A stretch of DNA of 64,000 bases, from NCBI GenBank assembly GCA_910575165.1, contig CAJTDS010000009.1, forward strand, positions 1 to 64,000. The letters are read 5' to 3'. This DNA comes from Eggerthellaceae bacterium. Lineage in GTDB: Bacteria > Actinomycetota > Coriobacteriia > Coriobacteriales > Eggerthellaceae. This document shows, piece after piece, positions 25,627 to 34,039 of this stretch. The number at the start of each line of letters is the position of its first letter. Positions within the stretch are counted from its first letter, which is position 1. The notes under the pieces are model-generated. The model made no database searches. It worked only from the letters and a program-made list of their open reading frames with translations, and was not told the DNA's origin. The translations under genes were made by a program, and so were the position numbers.

Positions 25627-26277
25627 ATGAAGACGAAAGGATGCATCATGAGCGTAAACGAGACAACGGTGGGATGCGGTGCTTTGCGGAAGCCGGTTGC
25701 GAAGGCGGCGGCTCTGGCGGCCCTGGCGCTGGCGGTTGCTCTGAGCGCGGGCGCGCTGGCCGGTTGCAGCTCCTCTGCGGGCGCGTCGGACGACCAGGGT
25801 GCGGCCGGGACGGCCACCCAGCCCACTATCGGCATGACCGATTTCACCACTACCACCATGGACGGCGGCACCTTCACGAACGAGGATCTGGCCGACTACA
25901 AGCTGACCATGGTCAACATCTGGTCGACCACCTGCCATTTCTGCGTCGAAGAGATGCCCGGCCTGGAGCTTCTGTACCAGAACTTGCCCGAGGGCGTGAA
26001 CCTGGTGGGCATCTGCCTGGACGGCGATTTCAACAAGCAGGTGGCCGAGAGCATCCTGAGCGAGAGCGGCGTCACGTTCCCCGTGCTTCTGGACAGCGAG
26101 TCTCTGGGGCAGTCGCTTACGGGTTATGTCAGCAGCCTTCCTACCACGGTTTTCGTGAACAGTAAGGGCGAGCTGGTGGGTCAGGGGCTGGCGGGCGTGC
26201 CGGCGCAAGGCAGCGACCAGGACGTGGCCGACGCCTACCTGGAGCTCATCGAAGAGCGCCTGGGAAGCGTGCAGTAG
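25627..26277 (+). CDS. TlpA/ResA-like thioredoxin-fold lipoprotein
   Basis: 216 residues if started at 25627 (209 from ATG 25648, which has the AAAGGA ribosome-binding site). The lipobox LAGC gives Cys 47. The thioredoxin fold carries the redox pair in STTCHFCVEEMP (CHFC, 103-106), LVGICLDGD and the cis-Pro region SSLPTTVFVNSKGELVGQGL. Exported TlpA/ResA proteins reduce disulfides, for example in apocytochrome c. This fits the c-type cytochromes encoded on either side. The next gene starts two bases after its stop, and a membrane ferredoxin follows, so the three form a unit. Confidence 0.85.
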   Translation: MKTKGCIMSVNETTVGCGALRKPVAKAAALAALALAVALSAGALAGCSSSAGASDDQGAAGTATQPTIGMTDFTTTTMDGGTFTNEDLADYKLTMVNIWSTTCHFCVEEMPGLELLYQNLPEGVNLVGICLDGDFNKQVAESILSESGVTFPVLLDSESLGQSLTGYVSSLPTTVFVNSKGELVGQGLAGVPAQGSDQDVADAYLELIEERLGSVQ

Positions 26278-26278
26278 C

Positions 26279-26422
26279 ATGGCGGCCCTGCGGAAGGCGC
26301 TGCCCTTCGTCGTTCTTGCAGCGGGGGTGGCGGCGCTGGTGCTCGGCATCGTGCGCGGTGAGCTGAACCCCCTGTTCATGGCTGCGACGAACGTCTGCCT
26401 TTCCTGCATAGGCATCGGGTAG
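26279..26422 (+). CDS. CxxC micropeptide, CD1871A-like single-span membrane protein
   Basis: A 47-residue peptide consisting of one transmembrane helix (LPFVVLAAGVAALVLGIV), then RGELNPLFMAATNVCLSCIG and a terminal IG. The pattern helix-RGE-x-x-x-(F/V)-x-x-A-x-N-(I/V)-C-L-x-CIGIG is that of the CD1871A-type CxxC family as I recall it; no database check was possible. It starts within 2 nt of the tlpA-like stop and precedes the NapH-like gene, so translation is probably coupled. The terminal CxxC suggests thiol relay between the lipoprotein TlpA-like protein and the membrane ferredoxin. Confidence 0.7.
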   Translation: MAALRKALPFVVLAAGVAALVLGIVRGELNPLFMAATNVCLSCIGIG

Positions 26423-26497
26423 GGAGGTGGCGGTGAAACCAGCCAAGGCATCGTGCTCCGCTTGCTGCCGGGAGGGGCTCGCGGCGAGGAGCGGCTT

Positions 26498-27430
26498 GTG
26501 AAGCTGAACTACGCCATGCGTCGGGCGGGCATCCAAGCAGCCGCCGCCCTGGCGCAGAACCCGTTTCTGCTGAACCTTTGGCAGGGCGTCATTTTCAAGG
26601 GCGACTCGAAGTACGTGTGCGCTCCCAGCCTGAACTGCTGGTCGTGCCCGGCGGCTGCCGGGGCGTGCCCCATCGGTGCGCTGCAGAACGTTGCCATGGG
26701 CGCGCAGTACTCCGTGTCGTTCTACGCGTTGGGGTTCCTGGCTATCGTGGGGGTGTTCGTGGGCCGTCTGGTCTGCGGATTTTTGTGCCTCTTCGGTTTT
26801 CTGCAGGATCTGCTGTACAAGACTCCCACCCCGAAGCTGCGCGTGCCGAAGCGGCTGGATCGTGTGCTGCGCAAGGCGAAGTACCTGGTGCTGGTGTTTC
26901 TGGTGCTGCTTCTGCCCGCCGTGGCGACCAACAACTTCGGCCTGGGCAGCCCCTGGTTCTGCGAGTACCTCTGCCCAGCCGGCACCATCGAGGCCGGCAT
27001 CCCGCTCGTCGCCACCAACCCTTCGTTGCAGGCCATGCTGGGCGTGCTCTTCGATTGGAAGCTGGGCGTTGCCATCGCCATCCTGGCGTTCGCTGTGTTC
27101 GTCAGCCGCCCCTTCTGCAAGTACCTGTGTCCGCTGGGGGCGATCTACGGCCTAATGAACCGCATAAGCTTCGTGAAGCTGACGGTGAACGATCGCGCGT
27201 GCATACAATGCGGCCGGTGCGCGGAAGTGTGTCCCATGGACGTGGAGGCTCCCAAGCGCATTCCCACCTCAGCCGAATGCATCCGTTGCGGCGTCTGCAA
27301 GAGCGCGTGCCCCGCGTCGGCCATCCACTGGAACGCCTTCAAGTCGCCGACTCTTACTTCGGATGAGGTGCCGCGCGAGAAGGCTGCTCCGGACGGCACG
27401 GTAACAAGCGCCAGTACCCTGGGCGAGTAG
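26498..27430 (+). CDS. NapH/MauN/YccM-like membrane 4Fe-4S protein
   Basis: 310 residues from GTG 26498, preceded by GAGGAGC; a GTG at 26453 would add 15 residues. Four to five transmembrane helices carry cytoplasmic-side Cys motifs: CWSCPAAAGACPIGAL near the N-terminus, CEYLCPAGTIEAG and CKYLCPLGAIYG. A twin 4Fe-4S ferredoxin domain follows (CIQCGRCAEVCPMD and CIRCGVCKSACP). Proteins of this type pass electrons from quinol or ferredoxin across the membrane. Next to tlpA and the CxxC micropeptide it probably supplies reductant to an extracytoplasmic thiol pathway. It converges on the DmsB-like gene. Confidence 0.8.
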   Translation: MKLNYAMRRAGIQAAAALAQNPFLLNLWQGVIFKGDSKYVCAPSLNCWSCPAAAGACPIGALQNVAMGAQYSVSFYALGFLAIVGVFVGRLVCGFLCLFGFLQDLLYKTPTPKLRVPKRLDRVLRKAKYLVLVFLVLLLPAVATNNFGLGSPWFCEYLCPAGTIEAGIPLVATNPSLQAMLGVLFDWKLGVAIAILAFAVFVSRPFCKYLCPLGAIYGLMNRISFVKLTVNDRACIQCGRCAEVCPMDVEAPKRIPTSAECIRCGVCKSACPASAIHWNAFKSPTLTSDEVPREKAAPDGTVTSASTLGE

Positions 27431-27444
27431 CTGGCGCAAAGAGA

Positions 27445-27472
27445 GAGGCGCCCTCCACAGGGAAGGCGCCTC
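27445..27472. terminator. Hairpin between convergent genes
   Basis: GAGGCGCC (27445-27452) pairs with GGCGCCTC (27465-27472). There is no T-run on the plus side. It could serve both the NapH-like and DmsB-like genes. Confidence 0.45.
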
Positions 27473-27494
27473 GTAAATCTGCAAGCCCTCAAGC

Positions 27495-28112
27495 CTACTT
27501 CAGGTAGAACACGCTGGGCTCGGTGCCCACTTCTTCCATGAGCAGGTCGTAGTCGCGAGCGGCGATGAGTTTGGACAGCTCGGAGTCCGGGTCGTCCAAA
27601 TCGCCCCAGAAGCGTGCGCGAGCGGGGCACAGGTCCATGCAGGCCGGGTTCTTGCCCTGTACGATGAGGTCCTTGCAGAACGTGCACTTGGCCACCACGC
27701 CGTCGGTGCAGGGCGTTTCCGTATGGCGCCCCAGCTGCACGTCGTCGGTGTAGTACTCAGGCTTCTCGATGAGCGTGCGCACGTCGTAGGGGCATGCCTG
27801 GATGCAGCTCTTGCAGCCGATGCACTTGTCCTCGAGCACCCGCACGATGCCGTCCTCGTCCTGGATGCTGGCGCCGGTGGGGCACACCGATACGCAGGCG
27901 GGGTTGGCGCAGTGCTGGCAGGCCACGGTGTAGGACACCATCTTCAGGTTGGGGTAGGTGCCCACGGCGGCGAATTCCGCTTCGGCGCCTTCGGTCTCGT
28001 AGCGGTTGAACCACACGTCGCGGGGCAGGTTGTTGGAGATCTTGCAAGCCATGAGGCAGGTCTTGCAGCCGATGCACTTCGTTTTATCGATGGCCATTCC
28101 ATAGCGAGTCAT
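27495..28112 (-). CDS. DmsB/NrfC-type ferredoxin subunit with four 4Fe-4S clusters
   Basis: 205 residues with four Cys motifs: CIGCKTCLMAC, CQHCANPACVSVCP, CIGCKSCIQACPYD and a fourth site around KCTFCKDL...CMDLCP. This is the standard electron-transfer subunit of DMSO-reductase-family enzymes. It starts 14 nt downstream of the catalytic-subunit stop, behind AGGGGG, and is certainly co-transcribed with it. It would pass electrons from a quinol-oxidising membrane anchor to the catalytic subunit. No anchor gene is adjacent; an NrfD-like gene lies 4 kb upstream on the same strand. Confidence 0.9.
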   Translation of the reverse strand: MTRYGMAIDKTKCIGCKTCLMACKISNNLPRDVWFNRYETEGAEAEFAAVGTYPNLKMVSYTVACQHCANPACVSVCPTGASIQDEDGIVRVLEDKCIGCKSCIQACPYDVRTLIEKPEYYTDDVQLGRHTETPCTDGVVAKCTFCKDLIVQGKNPACMDLCPARARFWGDLDDPDSELSKLIAARDYDLLMEEVGTEPSVFYLK

Positions 28113-28125
28113 GATATGGGTCCCC

Positions 28126-30627
28126 CTACTTCTTCTCGATGGCGACGGCGCAGTCGAAGAACGGCTGGTTGCCGCAGAACGGATTCATATCGCAGGGGGT
28201 CAGGTCGGACAGGTGCCCCTCGATGTACTCTGCCGCGGTGTAGCCCTTCGGGATGGACACCATGCCGTCGGGCAGGTTGTTCTTGATGACGCACTTGATG
28301 GTGAGCGATCCGCGGTCGTTGAACACGCGCACGGTGTCGCCGGCCTTGATGCCCAGCGCGTCGGCGTCGTGCTGGTTGATGGTCATGAGCGGCTCGCCGT
28401 CCAGCTCGCAGATGGGCTCCACGTCGAACCACTGGGTGTGGGTGCGGTGCCGGTTGTGCTCGGACAGCAGCATGAACGGGTACTTCGCCGCGATCTCGGA
28501 GTCGTTGTACACCTCGCGTGGCGGCTCCCAGTAGGGCAGGCGTTCCTTGGTCACGTCCCAGATGCGGGAGTCGTCGTTGGATGCCTTCGGCGCTTCCAGG
28601 TAGAATTCGGCGCGCTTGGTGGGAGTGGGGAAGATGCCGCCCTCGCCCAGCACGTAGTCGATGGGGGCGCACTCCATGACTTTCTTCTGCACCAGCGTGT
28701 CGTAGTCGATGCCGTAGCTGCGGCACTCGTCGGTGTCCAGCACGTGCTTGAGGTAGTCGCTCGTGCTCAGCTGGAAGTGCTCGCCGATGCCCAGCCCCTC
28801 GGCCAGCAGGCGGTAGATCTCGAAGTCGGGCTTCGAATCGCCCATGGGCTCCATCATCTTCTCGCCGTAGTTCAGATGCGTGGAGTTCGACGAGTTGCCC
28901 ATCATGTCCTCGCACTCGAACCAGTAGCTGGCCGGCAGCACGACGTCGGCGTACTCGGCGGTCTCGCTCATCACCACGTCGGCCACGCAGATGAAGTCCA
29001 GCTTGTTCAGCCAGTCCAGCGTGTTGTTGCGGTTGCCCACGTTGCCCACGGGGTTGCCGCAGCAGCAGTACATGCCGTGAATCTCGTAGGGCTCGCCGTT
29101 GTAGGTGTGGTCGTTGACCACTTCGGCCATCTTCGTGACGAACACGCCCTTGCCCGGGTTCTCGGGGGCGGGCACGTCGGTGGCCCAGGCGGCGTTGAAG
29201 CAGGTAGGGTTGCGGAACTCGCCCACGCCCACGAAGGCGCCACGCTTGCCCACGTTGCCGGTGAGGATGCCCAGCGCGCCCATGCAGGCGGCGGACCAGT
29301 GGGCGTTGTAGTAGTGGTCCACGCCGAAGAAGGTGTAGATGGTGGAGGGCCGGTTGGCCGGGTCGGCGTAGTCGGCGGCCATCTGGCGGATGGTGGCCTC
29401 GTCGATGCCGGTGAGCTCGACCACGCGGGAGAGCGGGTACTCGGCGATGCGGTCCAGCAGCAGCGTATAGGCGCAGGTGACCGAGCCGGCATCCGTGTCG
29501 AAGGTACCCTCCATCATCGGGTCGGCGATGTTGTCAGACGTATCGAAGTTGCCTTCGGCGTCGCGCACCACGATGGCGTCGTCCTCGGCGCCGGCTTCGG
29601 CACGACCCAGGTCGGACAGGCGCAGGAACTTGCCATCGGATTCCTTCACCAGGAAGGGGGCAACGGAATGGTCGCGCAGAAACTCGGTGTCCTGCCAGCC
29701 GTTCTCCAGCACCACCTGCATCATGCCGAAGGCAAGGGCGCCGTCGGAGCCGGGGCGCACGGGCACGAACTGGTCGCATACGGCGGCGGTGGCGTTGAAC
29801 ACCGGATCCACCATGATGAGCTTGGTGCCGCCCTCCTTGGCCTCAAGTAGGAAGTGCATGTTGTGCAGCTGCGAGACCGCCGGATTCGCGCCCCAGATGA
29901 GGATGGTTTTGGCGTCCTTGTAGGTGGTGGGGGAGTTCGCGCCCAGGTAGAAGCCCAGGCCGATCTGGCGGCCCAGGGCGTAGCTGGTGGCGCAGTCCAC
30001 GGCCACGGAAAGCGTGGTGCAGCCGGTGGCCTTCGTGAAGCGCGAGTAGACGCTGCCCTTGCCGTCGCCGTTCAGAGTGGAGCGGTTGCCGGCCATCTTG
30101 TAGAAGCACATGGCGCCCGGGCCGTGCTCGTCGGTGATGGCCTTCCAGTTGGTGACGACCTCGTTTACGGCCTCGTCCCAGCTGATCTCCTCCCACTTGC
30201 CCTCGCCGCGCTCTCCGGTGCGGCGCAGGGGCTTCAGCAGGCGCTCCTTGCTGTAGGCGCGCAGCGGCTGGGCGTGGCCCTTCAGGCAGATGCGGGTGAA
30301 GCGCGGGTCATCGCTTTCGTGGGCGGTGGCGTAGGCCGGCTTGCCGTCGATCAGGTGGATGTCCAGCGAGCAGTTGTTGGTGCAGTAGCCGCGGCAGTAG
30401 GACACCTTCACATCCTCAGCCACGGGCGTGACCTCGAACGGCGCGGCTTCGGGCTCTACCGGATCGGCGTCGGCCTCGGTGACGGGTTTCTCCGGCTCGG
30501 GGTCGGCCTTCTTCTCCTGCGAGCAGCCGACCAGGGCGGCACCTCCCCCCAGCACGGCAGCGCCAGCCGAAGCTTTCACGAAGCTGCGGCGGGTCAGGCT
30601 CGACGGTTGTCCGTTCGCCTTCTTCAT
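28126..30627 (-). CDS. Tat-exported DMSO-reductase-family molybdopterin oxidoreductase, catalytic subunit
   Basis: 833 residues from ATG 30627 behind AGGAGGGG. The Tat motif is TRRSFVKAS (12-20) with a possible lipobox VGC. The N-terminal 4Fe-4S site uses Cys 77, 81, 85 and 113. Mo-bis-MGD domains follow. GANSPTTYKDAKTILIWGAN matches the DmsA region that carries the Ser ligand of Mo, IIVRD-type loops follow, and the C-terminal cap contains TINQHDADALGIKAGDTVRV. The substrate cannot be read; S- or N-oxide reductases and catechol dehydroxylases of gut Coriobacteriia share this architecture. It forms an operon with the ferredoxin subunit. A perfect TATAAT inside a 24-bp palindrome (30713-30736) suggests a dedicated repressor or activator. 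Confidence 0.85.
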   Translation of the reverse strand: MKKANGQPSSLTRRSFVKASAGAAVLGGGAALVGCSQEKKADPEPEKPVTEADADPVEPEAAPFEVTPVAEDVKVSYCRGYCTNNCSLDIHLIDGKPAYATAHESDDPRFTRICLKGHAQPLRAYSKERLLKPLRRTGERGEGKWEEISWDEAVNEVVTNWKAITDEHGPGAMCFYKMAGNRSTLNGDGKGSVYSRFTKATGCTTLSVAVDCATSYALGRQIGLGFYLGANSPTTYKDAKTILIWGANPAVSQLHNMHFLLEAKEGGTKLIMVDPVFNATAAVCDQFVPVRPGSDGALAFGMMQVVLENGWQDTEFLRDHSVAPFLVKESDGKFLRLSDLGRAEAGAEDDAIVVRDAEGNFDTSDNIADPMMEGTFDTDAGSVTCAYTLLLDRIAEYPLSRVVELTGIDEATIRQMAADYADPANRPSTIYTFFGVDHYYNAHWSAACMGALGILTGNVGKRGAFVGVGEFRNPTCFNAAWATDVPAPENPGKGVFVTKMAEVVNDHTYNGEPYEIHGMYCCCGNPVGNVGNRNNTLDWLNKLDFICVADVVMSETAEYADVVLPASYWFECEDMMGNSSNSTHLNYGEKMMEPMGDSKPDFEIYRLLAEGLGIGEHFQLSTSDYLKHVLDTDECRSYGIDYDTLVQKKVMECAPIDYVLGEGGIFPTPTKRAEFYLEAPKASNDDSRIWDVTKERLPYWEPPREVYNDSEIAAKYPFMLLSEHNRHRTHTQWFDVEPICELDGEPLMTINQHDADALGIKAGDTVRVFNDRGSLTIKCVIKNNLPDGMVSIPKGYTAAEYIEGHLSDLTPCDMNPFCGNQPFFDCAVAIEKK

Positions 30628-30712
30628 AGCCCCTCCTATCGTCTCTCCTCTAGGCGCGATTCGGAAAAGACGGCCGGTGAATCGACCCGACCTTCCCCCT
30701 TGCCGAATCGTC

Positions 30713-30736
30713 ATTGGTCTAGAATTATAGAACAAT
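30713..30736 (-). promoter_or_regulatory. Promoter and palindromic operator of the dmsAB-like operon
   Basis: On the minus strand TTGCTA, a 16-bp spacer, then TATAAT (30729-30724). The -10 box lies within a 24-bp dyad whose halves ATTGGTCTAGAA and TTATAGAACAAT match at 10 of 12 positions, so a bound dimer would cover the promoter. The 24-bp dyad is an AT-rich island in GC-rich DNA. Confidence 0.55.
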
Positions 30737-30936
30737 AGGTATGGATAGCAAGAACGCAAATGATTCTATCTCGAGGATAATGCGGGGGAGGCGCCGCCAA
30801 GGCAGAGCGCACGCGGTGTTGGCGCAGGCTGCAGCGTGCGGGACGCAAGCGCGGGCAGCGGCATGCGGGGTGCAAGCTGCGGCAGGGTGCGGATGCAGCG
30901 GGCGTCTGCAGGCAGGCGGCGGGGTGCAAGCAAGCC

Positions 30937-31893
30937 CTAGGGCTGGCGCACCTTCTCGGCCATCTTGCTGGCGGCATTCTCGGTGAAGCCGTCGCTGAAG
31001 GAGCTGGGCACGGTCACCACCGAGCCGCCGGAGTGGGTCACGGTCTCGTTGAGCAGGTGCAACGTGCGCAGGCGCAGAGCGGTGTCGCTTTCGTCGTACA
31101 CTTTCGCAGCCTCGGAGAGCATCTCGGAGATTTCGCGCTCCACATCGGCCAGCACGATGCGCGCCTCCTTCTGGCGCTCGGCCTGGGCCTCCAGGGACAT
31201 CGAATCTTGCAGCGTCTGGGGGATCACGATGTCGCGCACCTTCACCGATATGATGGTCACGCCCCAGGGCTCCACGGTGTTGCTGATCATCTCCTCCAGC
31301 TCCTGGTCGATCTGGTCGCGCTGCAGGGCCACCCGGGCGATGCTGGCGCGTCCGATGGCCTCGCGCATGGCCGTCTGCGCCACGAACGACACCTGGGCGG
31401 CGTAGTCGTTCACTTCCAGGCACGCCTTCTTCGCATCCCACACCATCCAGAACAGCACGGCGTCCACGTCCACGGGCACCAGGTCGGAGGTCAGGGTCTT
31501 TTCGGCGTAGAAGGGGGTGGCGTTGATGCGCTGGTCAACCCGCAGAGCGATTTGGTCGACAATGGGGATGGTGAAGAACACGCCGGGGCCCGCCACGTGG
31601 TTGAACACGCCCAGACGCATGACGCAGGCCCGCTCCCAGTCCATGGTCATATGGATGGTGCCGATGGCCAGCAGCGCCACCACCAGCGCCGCCACCAGCG
31701 CGAACAACCCGACAGAACCCTGGACGACCCAGAAGAGCGCAAGGGTTGCGGCGAAGGCGATCAGGAAGATGACGCCGGAGAAGATGGTGGCACCGCTGCG
31801 GCTCGCCCGATTCGTCGCGCTAGGGGCGCTCCATGCCTCGTCGGCGCGTCTTTCGGCAGCCGCATGTTCCGCCTTGGTTCTGTTCCGCTTCAT
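30937..31893 (-). CDS. Slipin / SPFH (band 7) membrane protein
   Basis: 318 residues from ATG 31893 behind AGGAGGG. A basic lead of about 35 residues is followed by two hydrophobic helices (GATIFSGVIFLIAFAATLAL and LFALVAALVVALLAIGTI), then a band-7 domain: ERACVMRLGVFNHVAGPGVF, IPIVDQIALRVDQR, TLTSDLVPVDVDAVLFW and LEEMISNTVEPWGVTIISV. A charged coiled-coil tail follows. Slipins organise membrane microdomains and often act with a protease, but no NfeD gene is adjacent. It is downstream of a GntR and an NrfD-like gene on the same strand and may be the third gene of that unit (85-nt gap). Confidence 0.85.
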   Translation of the reverse strand: MKRNRTKAEHAAAERRADEAWSAPSATNRASRSGATIFSGVIFLIAFAATLALFWVVQGSVGLFALVAALVVALLAIGTIHMTMDWERACVMRLGVFNHVAGPGVFFTIPIVDQIALRVDQRINATPFYAEKTLTSDLVPVDVDAVLFWMVWDAKKACLEVNDYAAQVSFVAQTAMREAIGRASIARVALQRDQIDQELEEMISNTVEPWGVTIISVKVRDIVIPQTLQDSMSLEAQAERQKEARIVLADVEREISEMLSEAAKVYDESDTALRLRTLHLLNETVTHSGGSVVTVPSSFSDGFTENAASKMAEKVRQP

Positions 31894-31978
31894 GGTTGCC
31901 CTCCTGTGCCCCAACGTTCGCAGTGCGATTGCGTTCGATCGGCGCCGCTCGCACGATCGTTTCCGGAAGCGCCCTCGA

Positions 31979-32350
31979 TCAGGGCTTGCTTCGTTTCAGC
32001 GCTGCCGCGAAGCGCGGCCCTATTTCCTCCAGCGTCATTCCCAGGGTCTGGCAGCGGCGGATGCATTCGTCCATGATGACGTCGGCGGCGTCGGAGCTTT
32101 TGCCCGGGTGCAGGTCGCTGACCATGGTGCCGCGGCCGCGCTTCGTGACGATGTAGCCGTCGGTTTCCAGCGTGGCGTAGGCTTTGTTGCAGGTGTGGTA
32201 GTTGATTTCCAGCTCGGAGGCGAGGGCCCGTATGGTGGGCAGCTGGTCGCCCGGCTTGTAGTAGCCCGACTCGATGAGGTAGGCGATGCGATTGCGAATC
32301 TGTACCCAAATGGGCAGTCCGCATTTCTCGTCTATCTCGATCAGGGCCAT
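31979..32350 (-). CDS. GntR-family regulator, YtrA-like short form
   Basis: 123 residues. The GntR winged helix occupies residues 10-75 (LPIWVQIRNRIAYLIESGYY, then GDQLPTIRALASELEINYHT and GYIVTKRGRGTMV). Only about 45 residues follow, so there is no large ligand-binding domain; this is the YtrA type, which usually controls an adjacent membrane operon. It starts 21 nt after the NrfD-like gene, so it is probably co-transcribed and autoregulatory. Confidence 0.85.
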   Translation of the reverse strand: MALIEIDEKCGLPIWVQIRNRIAYLIESGYYKPGDQLPTIRALASELEINYHTCNKAYATLETDGYIVTKRGRGTMVSDLHPGKSSDAADVIMDECIRRCQTLGMTLEEIGPRFAAALKRSKP

Positions 32351-32371
32351 GAGCCATCCCCTCGGGCGGTG

Positions 32372-33298
32372 TCAGGATTCCAGTCCGACGACGGCCAGCC
32401 GCAGGCAGTAGCCGCCGATAAGCAGCAGCACTGAAAGCCCCAGCAGCAACCCGTCGGTGGGCCGCGTGCGCACCATGCGCTCCAGTACGAAGGGAGCCGC
32501 AAGCCCGCACGTTGCGTAACCTAACCAGAATACCATTGATCCGCGTCCGAAGAGCAGCTCTTCGACCAAGGGCCAGCTTTGCAGCAGATAAACCGCTATC
32601 ACCAGGTACACCAGCGTGGCCACCACCTTGATGGCGATAAGCCAGCCGTCTAGCGCCACCAGCTGGCGGACGAAGCGCGCGGTGCCAAGGTCGCGCGGCC
32701 GCACGATGAAGCAGAGCGCAAGCAGCGCGATGCCCGTGGAGAAGGCCGAGAGCGTGAACAGGATGGGCACGAGCGGGGAATGCCAGGCCTGGTCGGCGGG
32801 CATGGTCATGAGCAGGATGCCCGGGTACAGGGCCATGGCCAGGGCGGCCGTAGCGCCCGCCACGCCGAGCGCCAGGCGGAAACGGGCGACCCAGCGCAGC
32901 GGCTGCACGCAGTAGTGCACGATGAACAGGACGGTGTAGAGCAGCGAGATTCCCAGAATGATGCTACCTACGGAAAGCACCGACGAGGTAGGGTAGGCGA
33001 AGAGCAGGATCGCGCGGTCGGGATGGGGAAGGTCGAAGGCCAGGCAGGCCATGCCCAGGGCCATGACCACCGCGGTGGCGGCGTAGGAGAGCGCGTAGAA
33101 GCGGTCGCTCACGGTAGCGAAGGCGGAAAGGAGAATGCCGCCGCTGGTGCCGGCGCCTTCGGTCTCGCGCTCGCCTTCGGGCGGCAGGCCCCGATGCGCG
33201 CCGACGGCTTTCGCTAGCTGCGACAACGACAGGAACAGCAGCGATCCGGCCGCCACGCCGCCCAGGAACAGATAAGCTATGGTCAGCTCGCTGAACAA
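32372..33298 (-). CDS. NrfD/PsrC-like quinol-oxidising membrane protein
   Basis: 308 residues with eight or nine hydrophobic helices. The opening FSELTIAYLFLGGVAAGS contains the LGG-x-x-AG motif of NrfD/PsrC/DmsC anchors. Later helices include ALYPGILLMTMPADQAWHSP, another conserved NrfD stretch with the quinone-site residues. The start appears to be TTG 33298 behind GGGGAGA, since no ATG or GTG fits. Such subunits oxidise menaquinol and feed a DmsB-type ferredoxin. The nearest DmsAB pair on the same strand (27495-30627) has no anchor of its own, so this is its best candidate partner, though the genes are not contiguous. Confidence 0.75.
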   Translation of the reverse strand: MFSELTIAYLFLGGVAAGSLLFLSLSQLAKAVGAHRGLPPEGERETEGAGTSGGILLSAFATVSDRFYALSYAATAVVMALGMACLAFDLPHPDRAILLFAYPTSSVLSVGSIILGISLLYTVLFIVHYCVQPLRWVARFRLALGVAGATAALAMALYPGILLMTMPADQAWHSPLVPILFTLSAFSTGIALLALCFIVRPRDLGTARFVRQLVALDGWLIAIKVVATLVYLVIAVYLLQSWPLVEELLFGRGSMVFWLGYATCGLAAPFVLERMVRTRPTDGLLLGLSVLLLIGGYCLRLAVVGLES

Positions 33299-33343
33299 GT
33301 TCTCCCCGTCTTTTCGCGTCCTCTCGGCCCCTCGCGCCGCACT

Positions 33344-33349
33344 ATTCTA
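33344..33349 (-). promoter_or_regulatory. -10 box of the NrfD-GntR unit
   Basis: TAGAAT on the minus strand, preceded by GTGC; a GCGACG -35 would sit at 17 bp. It lies 46 nt before the TTG start. Confidence 0.4.
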
Positions 33350-33407
33350 GCACGGCCGCCCGGGCGCGTCGCCGCTCTTCCCGCGGGTGTTTGCGAAGCT
33401 GCCGGGG

Positions 33408-33671
33408 CTACTCGATGGTGCGGCCTTCCTCCAGGTCGGTGTTGGCCTCGTCCTTCAGGTCGGCGGCTTCTTCGTGCTCCTGGCGGCGCATGCTCTTCTC
33501 GCCCACCTTCATGTCCTCTTCCCAGTTGGCCTTGCGGCTTTTCATCTCGTGGTAGGCCTTGTCTTCGGCTGCCTTGTGCTCGTGGCGGATCTCGTCCTCT
33601 ACGCGGTCGGCCTTCTTGTCGGCGTGGATGCGCTCGTGGACTTCCTCTTCATGGCCGGCGAAATGCTTCAT
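33408..33671 (-). CDS. Small, highly charged helical protein of unknown function
   Basis: 87 residues, about 60% charged (KHFAGHEEEVHERIHADKKA...), predicted to be one long helix or coiled coil. It has no Cys, no signal and no hydrophobic segment. A strong ribosome-binding site (GAGGAGG) stands 7 nt before the ATG, the best argument that it is real. I do not recognise a family; abundant charged proteins of this size include stress-response and hydrophilin-like proteins. Confidence 0.6.
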   Translation of the reverse strand: MKHFAGHEEEVHERIHADKKADRVEDEIRHEHKAAEDKAYHEMKSRKANWEEDMKVGEKSMRRQEHEEAADLKDEANTDLEEGRTIE

Positions 33672-34007
33672 GATGAGCCTCCTCAGGTTGGTGGATTCGT
33701 TGGTGTCACCATTACTTTAGGCCTGGTCGAGCTAACGATTCCGAAGGAGCGCCATCTGCCATCGAACTGAAACGCCCCCATTGTTCAAGCGTTGAGGGCG
33801 TATGATGGGCGGGGGAGCGTATCGCTGTGTGGCGGCTCTTGAGGGTCGCTGTCGCGGCTATCGGACGGGCGCAGGTTCGGGATTGATGCCTTGTCTGGTC
33901 TGGCGTCGCGGTTGATTGGTGGGGCGAATGCGGCGGTGCGTTGGTACGTGTTGCGAGCGACGGTATCCGGCGGCGCCCGCCGACGCTGGGCGGCATAGTG
34001 GTCGTGC
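33672..34007. other. Intergenic stretch with no recognisable gene
   Basis: 336 bp between divergent small genes. A TATGAT box near 33801 is followed by no plausible start with a ribosome-binding site for 240 nt, so either a non-coding RNA or nothing is made there. Confidence 0.4.
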
Positions 34008-34013
34008 TACACT
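34008..34013 (+). promoter_or_regulatory. -10 box of the small CxxC protein gene
   Basis: GTGC followed by TACACT, 26 nt before the ATG at 34040, with AAAGGAGG between. Confidence 0.45.
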
Positions 34014-34039
34014 GGGCAGGCGAAAGGAGGCGGTGTGGC

